A DNA stretch of 64,000 nucleotides from Eretmocerus hayati (Eukaryota > Arthropoda > Insecta > Hymenoptera > Aphelinidae), in contig CM056742.1 in assembly GCA_029851415.1 (NCBI GenBank), forward strand, positions 150,665,121 through 150,729,120. The letters are read 5' to 3'. Positions 1-13,600 of this stretch are shown one piece after another (the first letter of the stretch is position 1; every line of letters starts with the position of its first letter). A program made the translations under genes and the position numbers. The notes under the pieces were generated by a model. That model searched no databases. It was not told the DNA's origin and worked only from the letters and a program-made list of their open reading frames with translations.

Positions 1-734
1 CAAAATTTCCTCATTTCGGTACTATCGCAACATCACGAGAGAATTTTAGTCAGTGCATTTTCCATCCCGTTTGTTGAGGTAGAAACCACCAAACCAAGCT
101 CTCTTGATTGTGAGAAATGTTCGGTATGCTATCCATGCAAGTCAATATACATGAATTTTATTTCCGGTACATACCACTTTGAATCTGATTGTTTTGTGAT
201 CTACAGGTTCTCAGTTTCGTATGGGTATCTCATATGTTTGATTTCACGTGGTCAGCCAATTATCGTCACACCTCACTGAAAGCAAAAGTTTTACTTTCCA
301 TGGATTTATACACCCTTTTTGATGAAGTTTCCATTCAATTTCTGGAGAACCGGAACAGACGATCTAATGGACATCATCAATGCACTATTTTCCCAAATTT
401 GAAGAATTCACGAATCCAACAATACCATGGATTCACAAGGTTGTTGCATCATTGAAAGGCACAGAGAATTGGCAAAAGGTTATGAGGCTGTCCTACTCCA
501 CGCGATACTTTTTCTGATCCTAACACTTGGTTCAAATAAAAGACTCCCGTATCTAACATAGTTTACTATGATATACTGATTATATAACATTGAAAAAAGC
601 TGCAGTATATCCCTGAACTCTATTCAAGTCCGCCGGATCGTTCTGATCATGAACAAATACGGCCTCAAAAGAGATTCAAGTGTTGATGCGATTCATATTC
701 TAGATCCTCACAAACCTGATGAAAACACAGGACC

Positions 735-1614
735 GGTCAAAAGTTTCACGGGACCCAAAATTTCTATTTGCAATTTTGTGAATTGAATTACTAGGATCTA
801 CTTCACCGAGAAAGACTTTCCCAGGGCTCATTTTGAGGGTCTTTTCGCTCACGCTACGATGGCAATATTCTTTTATATTCACATGAATCGAAATCTTTCC
901 AATTTTAGCTTAAAAGAGTGTCAATTCCGATGAGTTTTTGGAGAATCTCTTGGCCCCTGTTAGTCGAAGGTACAGAGCTGTTTCAAAATTAAACTTGTGA
1001 GACTTGAAAATGCAAACTCAGAGCTTCGAAATTCGTTTCCAAACTTCTTCTTACGCCACTTTCAGCCTGAGCTATGACATTTTCTGTGCGGAAAGTTTCT
1101 CCGTAAAGAATAGCACTCTAATGAAAAAATCTGGAAAAATGCGTTTTATGAGGGATATAATCTTCGTTTCTGGTGTCTGTGTTCTATATCGTTATCAAGG
1201 AAACGAAAAATGTGGGGAATATGACTCAAAAAGCGAAATTCTTCGTCATTTTTTAATGAGGGTACTATTTTTCGCCTTAAAACTTTATTCACAAAAAATG
1301 TTATAGCTCGGACTGGAAGTAGCGTAGGGAGACGTTCAAAAACAAATTTGAAAGCTCCAGACTTCAACTTCCTAATCTCCTGAGTTTTATTTCAAAACAA
1401 TTCTGTATCTTCGACTAACAGGGTCCAAGAGATCCTCTCAAAAATCGTCGAAATTGACACTTTCTCAAGCGGAAATTGGAAAGATCCCGATTCGTGGATA
1501 CTTGAAAAGATCTCCAAAATGAAGCCTGATGAGGTCCTTTTTGTTCAAGTAGTACTTAATACTTCCATTCACAAAATTGTTGAAAGAAATTCAGGGTGCC
1601 CTGAAACTTTTGAC
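735..1614. repeat. Imperfect foldback (inverted repeat) element of about 880 bp
   Basis: Reading 735 rightwards and 1614 leftwards on the opposite strand gives the same diverged sequence. The matching blocks start with GGTCAAAAGTTTCA, continue through CAATTTTGTGAAT, TCTTTCCAATTT and CCTGTTAGTCGAAG, and run to the centre near 1175-1200. The arms differ by many substitutions and small indels, so this is an old copy. No transposase frame is visible. It is probably a non-autonomous palindromic element inside a Dscam intron. Confidence 0.7.
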
Positions 1615-4600
1615 CAACAGTGCTCACCTGAAAATCGATGATGACATTTTCTGTAAAACTTGAAGTCAAGACGAGATAAGATCGTCACAAGATGATGATT
1701 TATACATGCGCTGCTCAAAATACGAAAAATGGGTTAGAATACTCACTCTTCACACCTCTCCGCTCTGATTTTGAGTTATTTGCCGTAATGGTTCAGGCTT
1801 TTCATCCGCGTAACGTAGTACCTTGATGCATGAAACTTGACGTCCATCAAGATTTATCGATAAGCGTGATATTAAGGTTCTGATGATCCATATCCACGGA
1901 CTAATGGTAGAAAATGACCTATTGTAGAGAAAAACTTAATGCAGTTCGTGCAAACATGTCATAAGAATCTCACGATGTCGCAAATGAACATCAATCTAAA
2001 CGTATTGCATCAAAAATAGCGATCGGATTAGCTGATTTCGTCACGCGTTGTTCGATCCAATCTTCGACTATGTTCAAAATATATTTTGTGATAAGCTTGA
2101 AGCTAAAATGCCGACATCTAGTTATCCGCTTCCTCGCACAATCACCGCGTCACCCCGACTACTCCCTTACATCCTTGAACCCTCTTTCGTCTCATGTCTT
2201 CGCGCTCTCTTTTCGCATCGTTGCCGTCAACATTGTTGGCATCGTCTTGTTGTCGCCATCACCTGTTCTTCTCAGCATCCATTGCTGTCTTCTCACAAAA
2301 ATATAGAGCTGTAGCACTTGAAAGAGTTTACGTGTGTATAGGAGAATATATGTATAAAATATATCCCGAAGGAAAAATCGCCTACTTCACGACAATGACA
2401 AAGGCTAAGGAAACGAGGTGTGTTTCGACGAGATGATCACATACCTTGTCAACTCTAGAATTGCCTTCGGGGATTGCGTTGAACTCGTCACCTCGTCGAA
2501 TCGTCGATCAATATATTTTCGTATCTCCTTCCAGAATCGGATATTTGTGAGACCCGGTAGGATGTGATAAATCGAATTAATGGATTGATTGTTATTCTGC
2601 AAAAGAAAGGATTGATGAATTTTATCAAAATGGTGGAAGTTTTTCCGAATGCTTCCTGAATGGCTCTCAAAAAATTGGGAATAGATCATCAATCAATGTT
2701 CAAAAGGTTGATTTGGTGAAGGTATTGATATTGGATTTGAAATCATTGTTTGGGACTTGGGATGTGTGCTTCTGTGGAGCTTATCCGAGATCATAAATTT
2801 TGGGTCACATGTCAGGTTTACGGGGATTCTTATGAAGAAGATGGTTGTATCAAAGTTATATTTGAAAATGGCTTTTCAGGAATTTTTGAGTGATGTTTTG
2901 AATTGCTCAGATTATTTCGGAGTATTCCAGTATGTTTCCTGCTCATGCTTAATCGATGGCAAAAAATACAAATGATCAGTAATTGGTTTCTCAAATATAT
3001 TTACTAAATCAAGCCTTCTAGTTATAGGCAATGAATGACTGAATATGTGCACGATGAATTCAATTTCAGTTTTGTAAGGTTCTTGAACGAGTATCGTTTT
3101 CGATCTTGATGATGATCAGTAGTCCTAGGGGAAAAAATAAATAACTACTAACAGTGCCGTGGAGTTCAATGAATTTCACTCAAGAAATTTATTGGAAATA
3201 AATTGCTCCATATCAGCCATTCTCGAAAAATTCAACAAAAGCCCGCAGAACCAACCACTTTTATCAAATAATATCTATTCGAATAAACTTTCATCAGAGT
3301 TAATATAGACTAAGATTCGATTCGTCACTAATGACAAACTCGAACAATTTGTTTCGTATATACCAGAATCACGTTCGCTTCGGTAATGAAAAGAACTTCC
3401 ATGAATTCTACTACAGAAAGATCAATTGCAAGCATGCAACCGACAGAAAGAATGTAAAGATCCAACTAGAAACGATATATATCGAAGTAAGCGCGACGTT
3501 TTCTCGATTTCGCATACCTACTTGTTCCCACTCTGCTCTCTCACGTATACCTCCCTCTCAACCTCGAGAAACGAGAGTCAGCAGTCACATATTGCATTTT
3601 TCCGCGTGTATAACGGAGAGCCAAAGCAATGTAAAACCGTGACGGCGTAGAACGAAGAAATATATAGGGCAAAAGAAGGATGCGCTCAGGAATCGGAATC
3701 TCGTGTGTCCACATTTGTTTTTCCCAGACTGCACCGTTATTGAAAAGCCAATGGTGGAATAGGAGAGAGAGAAAGTTCCTCTGCGCATTGCAGCTTGGTG
3801 ATGATACATCGGTCCAGACGATGTGGCGCGTGTACGTGATTCGATCCGAAAGCTTTTTTACGACATATAGCAGCCTGTAGGGTGCGTTTTATGATTCTGA
3901 TATCTATATATATCTTACATATAGCTGTCCTGTGTACGGAGCTATGCCGTTGGAACTCTCATGTCTTCTTTGGCGATTGGAACGTTCGAGTTTGGAAGCT
4001 TGTATTATGCAGTATTCGTGTTCTTCGCCTGTCGTCGAAGCTTTTTGTCAGGGTTATAACTTTTGGGTGTATTTGGAGGATGAGGACGATGAGATCCGGG
4101 AGTTTAGTTGGTTTTGGGTGCCTCGTAGATGACAAAATGATCCAACTATTCGAGTAATACGGATTGTTTCAAATGGAGTCTGCAGGCTAAGATTAGTTCA
4201 TTTCTAAAAAAGCCATTCTGAGCCAAACTGACGGTTGGATTCTGGTAAAAATGCAGGAAATTTTTGCAAACGATATTGGAACGCTTTCCAAGAAGTATGA
4301 GTTGTAGTATCCTAGTTCCTCAAACGAGTGGCGTGTGGTACCCCCACGGCGATTTTATTAGTAATTACGATACTACGAAGAATTGAAATTTATTTGCAAT
4401 AGGGAGTTAAGGGCTGTCCAATGATTCATAACTTTCCATTAAAAATGGTATTGAGCATGAATACTTCAACAATTCTACATCTTCTCTTGACAATCAGATC
4501 TATGGATTTTATCCTAATATTGATAAAAAGCCACTGCCAATGTCTCGGAATGTTAAATTAGTTTTGAGATCGTTCCTTCCAATTTTCCATTTTTATTCAT

Positions 4601-6618
4601 TGCCCTAGATTCACAAAGGTACTTGGTGGTTTTCAGAACTAGCGATTCACGCTGCGTTTTGTAAGATAGAACAGTTTGCCTATGAAGTTCGTGGAAAAGT
4701 TCATCAGTGGTTGTGATGCAAATACGTGGAAACCGGGCTCAATTGGAATTTTTCATGATTGCTACCCGACATTCATAGAATCCAGCATAGAAGATCAGCT
4801 CCCGTGCGTCAACGTTTGTTTAAAAAAAATACGAACGTTTTCACAACCCACGAGCTCTTTTGTGCAAATATCAGTGGCACTGCAATCTCCTCTACCAATT
4901 TTTTCATCCTCAAACCCATTTCCGAGAAATGAGATACAAGCTCTTCCACGATGAATACGAATCGACAAAGAGCAATATTATATTGCAACTTGCATCTCAA
5001 ACGGACAGCTACCCGACTTTCAAAACTAATATAGCCCCAGACGATGAAGAAATCTTAAATAGACGTGATAATCGGTTATCAATCCAGCCAATTCAATTTC
5101 TACTGAAAGAATAGTTGTACAGAAGCAATACTGTAGAAAGAATTCTGCACGTGGTATACAGCGCTTAGAACGATTTTCGAGAGGCATCACTCTGTAGAGT
5201 AGCACTTGGAATACGAATTTCAAACGGTAGCTATTATGCTGCTGCTACCATTCGATCGAGCCAATCGTGTGGGTGAAAGAGAAAGATAGAGTCAGGAATT
5301 GGGATAACCCACCACAGCAGCTCACTGCAGAAGCGATTCGGGAAGTTGGTGCACCGCATCGCTATTACACCTTCTCTCAATACAGTGATGTGGCTACTAT
5401 ACGTACTTACGAAAGAGGATAGGATAGAGAGAAATGGAGGAGAGATGGGGGTAAGAACATTTAGGATGGAGCAAGTGAGATGGTAGTTGGGCAATGCAGA
5501 GCACATGGCACACAGGGTTGTACTAGCAAAATATATGTGTAGAGGAAGATGTGGCAGCACGTGCGCAACGCTTGGATAGCGTAAAGACATCAGAGAAAGG
5601 CAGGCGGAAAATTCTATCCCAAGATGAAACCAATTGAGTGACTGGAGCAGGTTTCTTCTTAGGTATCAAACCGAGAAAGGAATGGCCCGGGCGTTTGGAG
5701 GTTTCTGATGTCTTCATGTTAGTACGATACTGAAAGGCCACTGAGAGGTGTGTATGAAGTATATTTCTGAGATAAATCGGAGTAAAAGTGGTTTGGTACA
5801 TGTAGAAGTTTGATATTTGGATGCTGAAAAACTGATTTGTAAGATTTTCGATTGTTTTGGCGTTCACAAAATTCCAAAAAAAAAACCGATATACGATATG
5901 AAAGTGCAAAATTTGAGCTTTGTATCCTTATGACTATTCCGCTTGTCGTTTTCGGCTCGGGATAAAGAAAGTCACTGAAGGTGCAAAATTCAAGCATCGC
6001 ATCCATGTATCGTGAAGCTCCTAGACTCGTCATGGGTTTTGATCGACAATGGTCTCGATTCCAGAAATATCGAGAATCTCATCAAGGGTCACCTAAATAC
6101 GGTCCAATTGTGATAAATTGTCTGACCAGCTGATTACATCTTCGGATGAAGTATGAATTTAATGGAATAAATTTAGCTACGGTCCAGCTCTTGATCCCAA
6201 ATCCGATCAAAACTCGTACAAACAATCGTAGAACAAGAGGCATCAAACCTCTTCAACATCCTCGTCAAAGTTGTCCTAATCGCACGCAACCACTTCAACC
6301 GCCTCAAAAGCATCACAGAGGCCTCAATCCTCAACTGAGATCACCTTACGCGTGACCAAAGCGTTGACACGTCTCTTGCACGTACACCAACATATATAGA
6401 ACAGTATCGGCTGATCCAGTAAACCAAACGCCTACGTGCGTTTGTCACATGCTATGGATCCAACCTCTCATCTCAGCTATCACAAACGGCTTGGTCTCCT
6501 CTCACTCTGTTCATACTCAGGTCAGTATCGCGTGTGTAGAGGGTCAAGAGCCTAATATACAAGGAGGCCGTGTGTTTGTGTTGGTTCACGAAGGCTTGAT
6601 ATCTTGTTATTGTAGATA

Positions 6619-6621
<3 letters not shown>

Positions 6622-6663
<42 letters not shown>
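6622..6663. repeat. (AT)n microsatellite
   Basis: About 21 uninterrupted AT units, followed directly by a short GTGTGTGTG stretch. The block ends about 31 bases inside the intron from the 5' splice site of the Dscam exon at 6696-6860. Confidence 0.95.
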
Positions 6664-6666
<3 letters not shown>

Positions 6667-6695
6667 TGTGTGTGGGTGATGTTATGTATACGTAC

Positions 6696-6860
6696 CTGTG
6701 TCAGAGCTGCCTGGGAGCAGGATCGATTCGTCCCGATACCAAGAGGTGACTGTGAGGTGCTCTTTGATGTCCTCTCGAGCGGCGCACGAAAGCATCGCGT
6801 TGTTACCCTCGACCACTGGTGATCGGCTCACTCGTACCTCGTACCCTGGCATCGTTAGTA
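6696..6860 (-). CDS. Dscam: Dscam-family exon: first half of Ig domain 2
   Basis: This 165-bp internal exon has a TTGCAG acceptor just above 6860 and an ACAG|GTACGT donor below 6696. Both ends are phase 1. It encodes 54 whole codons, starting LTMPGYEVRV and ending LLPGSSDT. It includes the Ig Cys (in AMLSCAA) and the core Trp (in VTSWYRD). The first split codon (G from the previous exon plus TA) gives Val, which continues the REVTLRA end of the exon at 15443-15585. Dscam proteins are homophilic, multi-Ig surface receptors used in neurite self-recognition and, in arthropods, immunity. I saw no tandem alternative copies of this exon, which argues against Dscam1 and for a Dscam2/3/4-type paralogue. 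The paralogue assignment is inference. Confidence 0.9.
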
Positions 6861-7354
6861 CTGCAAGCACAAACAGACGACACAGGTTTTAGCTCGCTTG
6901 AATCGTCGTCGTATGCTTCATCTTTTTGGAACTCTCTGATTTATTGGCATGAGTGTATTTTCGTCCAATATGTCTCAAACTCGCTTCAGATCTTGAGAAA
7001 ATTACACTTAATTTTCATGATTTCTTTTGATTATATCAATGATCTGCATAAGGAAGATAATTTGCATTATCTCCCGAAAGAATAGTCCAAACGGTGTAAT
7101 GAATGATGGGACTAAAAGTGAGTTTATGTAAGATTTGCTATGGAGACCATAAAAAGCATCAGAGGGATGAAATGAAGAGAAGCCTCTAAAAGATATCTCT
7201 GGTAGTTTCTTGCACATATTCGATTTTCAACTGATTGTGAAAGGACCTTGGAATCACTCATTCTCAATAATTATGGCGTTGATGAGCATTTTTCTCGAAT
7301 CTACCTGTAAATAGTCACTGAACTTCAGTTAATTTCGGATCAACTCCTACTGAT

Positions 7355-7600
7355 GACTTCAGTGAGCAGTTTCAGTGCATATCCGATGTAATCACACTGA
7401 AATTTCAACGAGTAAGATCTGTCGGGGCTCTTGAAGCACTGAAATGAAAGTAACGGTCTCACTGAATTTCTAATGATGCTCACTGACACTTCGATGACGA
7501 GGGCTCTTTTGATCCCCAAAAGCACTGGAATTCCAGTAAACGGTCTCACTAGAATTTCAGTGCGATTTCAGTAGATATTCACTGAAACAACTCAGCGGGA
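7355..7600. repeat. Cluster of CACTGAAATTTCAGTG-like motifs with a degenerate duplication
   Basis: CACTGAAA, TTTCAGTG and close variants recur at least eight times in both orientations. There is also a degenerate direct duplication of about 80 bp: each copy starts GGGCTCTT, contains AGCACTG and ends near GGTCTCACT. No coding capacity was seen. Confidence 0.55.
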
Positions 7601-10569
7601 GTTGTTCCGATATTAGCTGAAGTTTAGTGAATTTTGACTAATGGATTGGAAGAGAGTAGGGTAGCTCTACATATGAATAATATGGGTCATCTTTGGACCT
7701 CGCTGACAAAGTGCCTCAATTTCCTCAAGATTGTTTTGGTTTTTACCAGTTGATCAGTTCAGCTTTTCCCAGATGATCAAGTTGGCCCACGAGATTGAAT
7801 CATTTGTGATTTTCGTGGAGCCGATTCAATTTTTTTCACTTGGACTAGCGTCTCGGCTTATTACCGTGAATCAATATTATTCATTAGCAATCGGCTGCAA
7901 ATTTCCAGCTTAGGTGAGTGAGTTTGGATAACATAAGAGGGGCCTGGACATGGAACCTTGCAAAAATGGAATCAATCACAAAAATACTGATTTTTTTTAT
8001 GAGAGATGTCTACATTGGCCTTTGAAATAATTTATCCGATAGATGATAGCTCATGAGCACAATTTTTACAAAATTTCCCCGATCTTCCAAACTTCGAAAC
8101 AAGACATTGATCCTCTGTATGCACGAAGATAGGTTAGATTTCATAAAAGAAGGATTGGAAGATGGAATATCGTTCAGCTCGTCGATGTCGGAATGGTAAT
8201 AATGCTAATGTCACGCTGGGTAAGCTCGAATTTAATAAAACGCGAAGAAATCTTTTCCGAGCTGCTCGCGGCTGTAGCTGTGGTTGTAAGAAAGTAGATT
8301 TTCACCGATGCAGCCATGAGAATACGTAGATATGAAAAAAAGAGATTGAGAACGATGAAAACGGTATGTGCAAATGAGGCCAATATGCCGCTGTGTTGCC
8401 TACCCAGCCGAGCGACCGAATTGAACCGGGACCTGATTTGCCATCTTCGCCTTTGCGGTACGAATATCTCTCATTTCTTTCTTGGTATCTTTTTCACTCA
8501 CATCTCTAGCTGCTAGTGCCCCGAGGCAGAGAGCTGAGTTGAAGCCACGGTAGGACGATTCGCACGAAATTAACTTTTGCTTCCTGTGGATTCCCAACTC
8601 TATCTTTCTATATTTTTTTCTCTTCGCAAAGAGTAGCTAATATTGATGAGCTTAGGTGAAAAATAGAGAAGGTTTGGATTGGCTTTCATGGATGTGGGAA
8701 TATGCGCTAGAGTGTCATGGATACTAGTATGAAATGGACGGAAAATTCATTCTTTGTTCGAGATTTTGGTTTAAATTTGAGTATTCATTCGACTACTTCT
8801 CTGGAACACTGATCATCCCTTGGATATCAAACTCATGAATGTAAATAATTGTATTAACGAGGATAAAATAGTGCTACAGTTACGCAACTCAGGATGAGAC
8901 TGTCACGTTCAGTTACACGGGATTGTTTTGGCGATAACGGGTAGAATGATTTATCCTTTCAAAAGCTGTTGTATTCGAAAGTTGCGAGCCTTTTCACAAA
9001 CATTGGTGTGAATTACGCTTTTGTACTTGCGGAAATGGATCATCCTTCATTAAAATTTCCAGGGACAACACGACGATTATTCGTATTATAATTCGAGAAG
9101 TCGAGAGTCAACGAAGGTTTCTGTGACACTGTTTTGTACCCATACGTACATAATCATACGTGAGGGGCCTGACGTATACTCGTATAATCATATTTAGCAT
9201 GAGCTTGGCAGCTATGATTTAGTAGAGTTTATGTGGGTCATGTCAGCCTATCTTGTACTGGTATTCATAGACGCCTGCCAGTACATCGTCTCAATTATTC
9301 TACTCGCTAGGGTAGAAATGATAGATTCTAATTTTTTCGGAAATTTTTTGTACAATTTATGCAATTGAATGGTTTACGAATTTCCCCCCAAGAAAGGAGC
9401 TCACAATCTCAAATTTTGATTGAATAGCAGTGTCAAGCACTCAACCAACAATAGTCTGACGGATATATACGGATTTCATTTCTAGACGTCACCATATGTG
9501 AGATTGTAAATAAATCAAAAGTAGAAAGTCACATGGAAAACCATATCCACCAGAACATTGAATCGCTTGTTTTTTATCGGCTCAGGAATATGTTTTTTAA
9601 TGGTTTAGTGCAATGGAAAAGTAAGAATATTTGTGGGCCACACTACAGTCTGAATGACGCCCAACTCAAAATTCAATTCAATGATATATGATTCATTTAG
9701 AACATTTTTGACATGGTATATTGTTTTCAGATTTCAGTGTAATTATTCTGGTGACATGAAAAATTCACAGGTGTTCGAGCCTCATTGATTCGAGAGTGAT
9801 GAAGCTCTTGAGATATTCACATTCCACGAGAAGTCATTATAATTTCCCAGATCGATCGATCTGAGTGATATATGAGATTGTTCAGGTCGCCAAATTTTAT
9901 CTTATATAAATGGAATTTCTTGTCCAAATCTATTTGTCACTGAATTAATTCTAATACGATAGATACGATGGACTATTGACTTTCATTACACAGGCGTCTC
10001 TATGTCATCTCAAATATGTTTGCTGGTTATCATCAATGCATCACATCAATGTATATCAGCATTAGCTCGTGCGTGTGCTTGAATTCAGTGTAAATCCGAA
10101 TTGTGGGCGTCCAATATCATGTAACAAGATATCAATCAAGAGTTACAAGGGTTGACGTTCATCAATGATTCATTTTTGTTTTTGAATATAAAATTGTGTT
10201 AAATTTGAGTGCCTTTGGTCCAATCAGGAATTGAATTGTCAATTAGCAACTTTTCACTTCCACTCGTGACTGACTGGGTTCACTGAATATAGTATGGTGT
10301 AATAAGCACGCCACTATTGATTGTTATGATCAGACCGCATGAATATTTTCTGAGACCTTGTCCAATTTCGAAACATCATGACGTTCTAGTGTGAAGCCTG
10401 AATCATCAATGATTAAAGTTATGATGAAGATTCAAAATTGATATTTAACTTTATGATCCTTCTTAGCCAAGGAAATGGAGAATAAGAAAATGACACTGAT
10501 CAGAATGGTTGTAGTGAAAATTGACAATTGAGATTTCTTGGAAAACCCAAATAGTATATTTCGCACCGA

Positions 10570-10666
10570 GTTCATGAGGTTGTAGCTCGCTTCTGAGCGA
10601 TCGGATTTCGGCCCGAGCCGGAGGCGAGGGTTGAAATGATCGCTCGGAAGCGGGGAACTTCATGTG
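10570..10666 (-). repeat. Dispersed hairpin repeat of about 100 bp, copy 1
   Basis: The reverse complement of this segment matches 28981-29080 almost throughout. Shared blocks include GTTCCCCGCTTCCGAGCGAT and CCTCATGAACTCGGTGCGAA. The unit is itself a hairpin: TTCATGAGG at one end and CCTCATGAA-like sequence at the other. It is more GC-rich than its surroundings. A MITE or SINE-derived hairpin is likely, but I do not recognise the family. Confidence 0.65.
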
Positions 10667-13600
10667 CGAGGCGTGAAAGTTATTTTTCGCAATCTTGTAG
10701 GCACCCAAACATCGGAAAATTGCGAAAAATATGATACGACATTCATTTTCGAAAAATCAAGCCAAATCATATGATTTGATTCGTTTGATTCTAAATCAGG
10801 ACTAGATGGTCCTGAGCTTCATTAGACTCAAATTTGTTCGTCTTCTGGGTATCCACTGAAGGTTTCTCGTGTCTCTGTGAGAAAATATACCATGTTGGAA
10901 TGATTTTGATCGTAGATTTCTTAGGATTTTACTTTTCCACATCAGCTCAATCAGATCACGAAATGCACTGTACGTACAGTCTCCAAAACCCCGATTCTCC
11001 CGATCGTTCCTAAAATAATATAGAGTGTATTTAAAGAAAAACGTAAAGAAAATGTAAGGCTTCAGCAGATTGTCGAGCTACGCCAGGCTTCTTTACAGCA
11101 ACAGCTTGAGAGTCGCATTCGAGTATCTACCTTGAAGAATACATACTGTAACCAAGCTATCCCTACAAAGCCACCCCAGTTGAGATACGACAATGAATAG
11201 CTGAGCCACTGCTTCGCTTCAACCGAGCAAGAGTGGCCACTCTGATCTACACAGCTTTGCACAAGGTGTCTTCGAAAATAAGTCTTTTGCAGGGCGAGTC
11301 TTTTTCAAGTGCCGATGTCATTTTAGATAACTTTTTTCTCTTGATCAAAACCAGCCCATGCAACCCCTATGTGGATACCCGCACTCATCGCCAAGAGGCA
11401 GATCGCCAACGTAGGGCGAACCGAAGTATTATATATAAATTTACACAAGGGTGTCTCAGAGTCCGATAGGCATCGCGTAAGTACCATACATGGGGATGCG
11501 AAGCAGACTGATGTAGGTGGAGGTCGGTTTATGTACCACGAGACTTTGCAGTGAGCATGCTTGCATCAGACATGAGACGAAAAGACGGATCTTGCGGTCG
11601 AGCGCAAATACCACACGTCTCTGACGCGATTGCAGGTAATCCGTCACGCGATATCATCGTGTACCTTTGGTGGCATTCGTTTATTTCGAAAGGCTCGCAT
11701 TGCTCACTTTCAGCTCATTCATCTGCAGTTGCAAAACGTAGCTGTTGATCAAGTACAAGTGTTGACCAGCTTCCGTTTAAAGATTTGCTGACGGTAACAT
11801 TGAGGTTTAATTCGTTCGCCGATGTCAGATTGTCATGAACTTGAGTATCTTTGAGGTTGCAAGTTTGAATTAGCCTCGGATCATTAAAAACGCTCAAAAC
11901 CTCATTGTATCGAATGGATTTTCACTGCTTATCCGAGTTTCAAGCTCATCAAATCGGGGAAAACATGGGGATTTCTCCGAATAGAATAGAAATCTCGGTT
12001 TCGAGCCTGTTTTTGTCACCGAGCTGGGATCATCTTCAAGTTTTCGATGTGATTGATTTCAAAGTTCATGAATGACCAATATTGCTATGGAAGATTTCGT
12101 ATCGGATCGCTTTATCTAATTAGCCAAAGAGAGATCGTTATTTGAATCGAAATTTTTAAAGAAATAATAGTCCACAGTTTGCTCCTGATTTTGGGAAGAT
12201 TCGTGTTCATTTTGACATCCTCTATCAGACGATGGTCTCGAATGAAATATTGCTCAGAATTTTCCTCTTTTACAAGCATCGAAATTCTCATTATGAAGAT
12301 AAAAATCACCGCGAATATCCAAAATTGATCGTGAGCTGTCTGTTCGACTCAGCCTTTTTATTATTCTCACAAAAAACAGGAAATGGAGTGCCTACGTATT
12401 TTATGATTCTTTCCACTCGTCTTCCATGTTTCTCAAGCACATTCACAAGAAATTTGAAAACACAAACGATAATTTGTAGACTTGAAATATTCTGGGTGGT
12501 AAATCGGCGAGCAACGATTACATTTGATCTGAAGAAAATTGTGACCTCAGAAATCATGAAAATCATGTTCACAAGTTACAAAATTTCATGGCTCAACTAC
12601 AATAAAGTGATTCACTCCTTTGGAAATCGAAACCACAGTTAGAATACATCACTCTTCGATATTGTGTATTCTTCAAAGTGCAAAGGCCCCCCTTGTCCAT
12701 TCCATCTCCTCGTAACTCCCAGAGTTCGCTCTACATCAGATTGCACAGAAAGCTACCTAGAGAAACCTCGTGAGAATGCGTTGACCGAAGCTCCTCTTCT
12801 GACTCTTCAATGCATTAACCAAATACTCATTGTCTTTATCTTGCATTAGAATTTTTAATCGTTCTCCAAATCTGGCAAACAAACAGCAACCTACTTTCCC
12901 CAAGAATATGAGAATAGAGATATGTTATAGAAATAACTTCTCTGAGAATATATTTGAAAACATTCAGTCACTCATAATAAAATTTTCAACATGAACCGCA
13001 CGTCTGCAGTAATTAATCGCGTAATTACCACAAAGTATCACCTGCCCACCCATAAGTAAAAAGTATGAATACGAAGCCTTTAACAACACAAACGTATAAA
13101 GAGGAGACGCCGTCTGCTACTTGGCTTTGCTTGGAAACTGTGAGGAGAAAAAAATGAAGAGACGTGAAAAGAGGACGCGCAACGCCGGTAAAGAGATGCT
13201 CGCGTGCGCTAGCTTTCATCGTTGAAGGCATCAAGGGAAAGTAGAGGCAAGGGAAGGCATATATAGGGTTTGAGGGTGGAAAGCAAGATGCGCGTGGCTG
13301 CGAAATTTTCTGGATGCCCTCGTCTGATGTGATATTCTGAGGGTGAGGTGCTAAGAGGTTTAGCTGGGGGTAATGATGAGAAGTGTGCGAAATTGAGCTT
13401 TTGCACGTGCGTCTTGTATGAGTTCACGCTTATGCTGTTTGATGAGGGGAGGTAGCAGATTTCTGGAGATTTTGATAGTGAATGAGATTATTGTTGACTT
13501 GGATTTCGTTTCGTGCTCAATTTGATTTTCAGAACCCTGCGATTGAATATCGGATTGGTACACGAAATCTGATGGAGAGAGTCAATTGAGGCATTGGGAC

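Larger units (their letters stand above)
1..6695 (-). other. Dscam intron, downstream of the Ig2 half-exon
   Basis: This stretch lies 3' of the exon at 6696-6860 on the minus strand, so it is the start of the next Dscam intron. I looked on the minus strand for the second half of Ig2 (a YxC-type motif with flanking splice sites) and found none, so the next exon is probably left of the window. It contains a foldback repeat (735-1614) and an AT microsatellite (6622-6663). The open frames here look like chance frames, with no recognisable domain. Confidence 0.6.

Noticed and set aside
12112..12642. Overlapping 136-codon plus-strand and 65/88-codon minus-strand frames suggesting a receptor fragment
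   Set aside because: No membrane-receptor signature motif, stops interrupt any extension, and splice sites do not join them. Frames of this size occur elsewhere in the window by chance.
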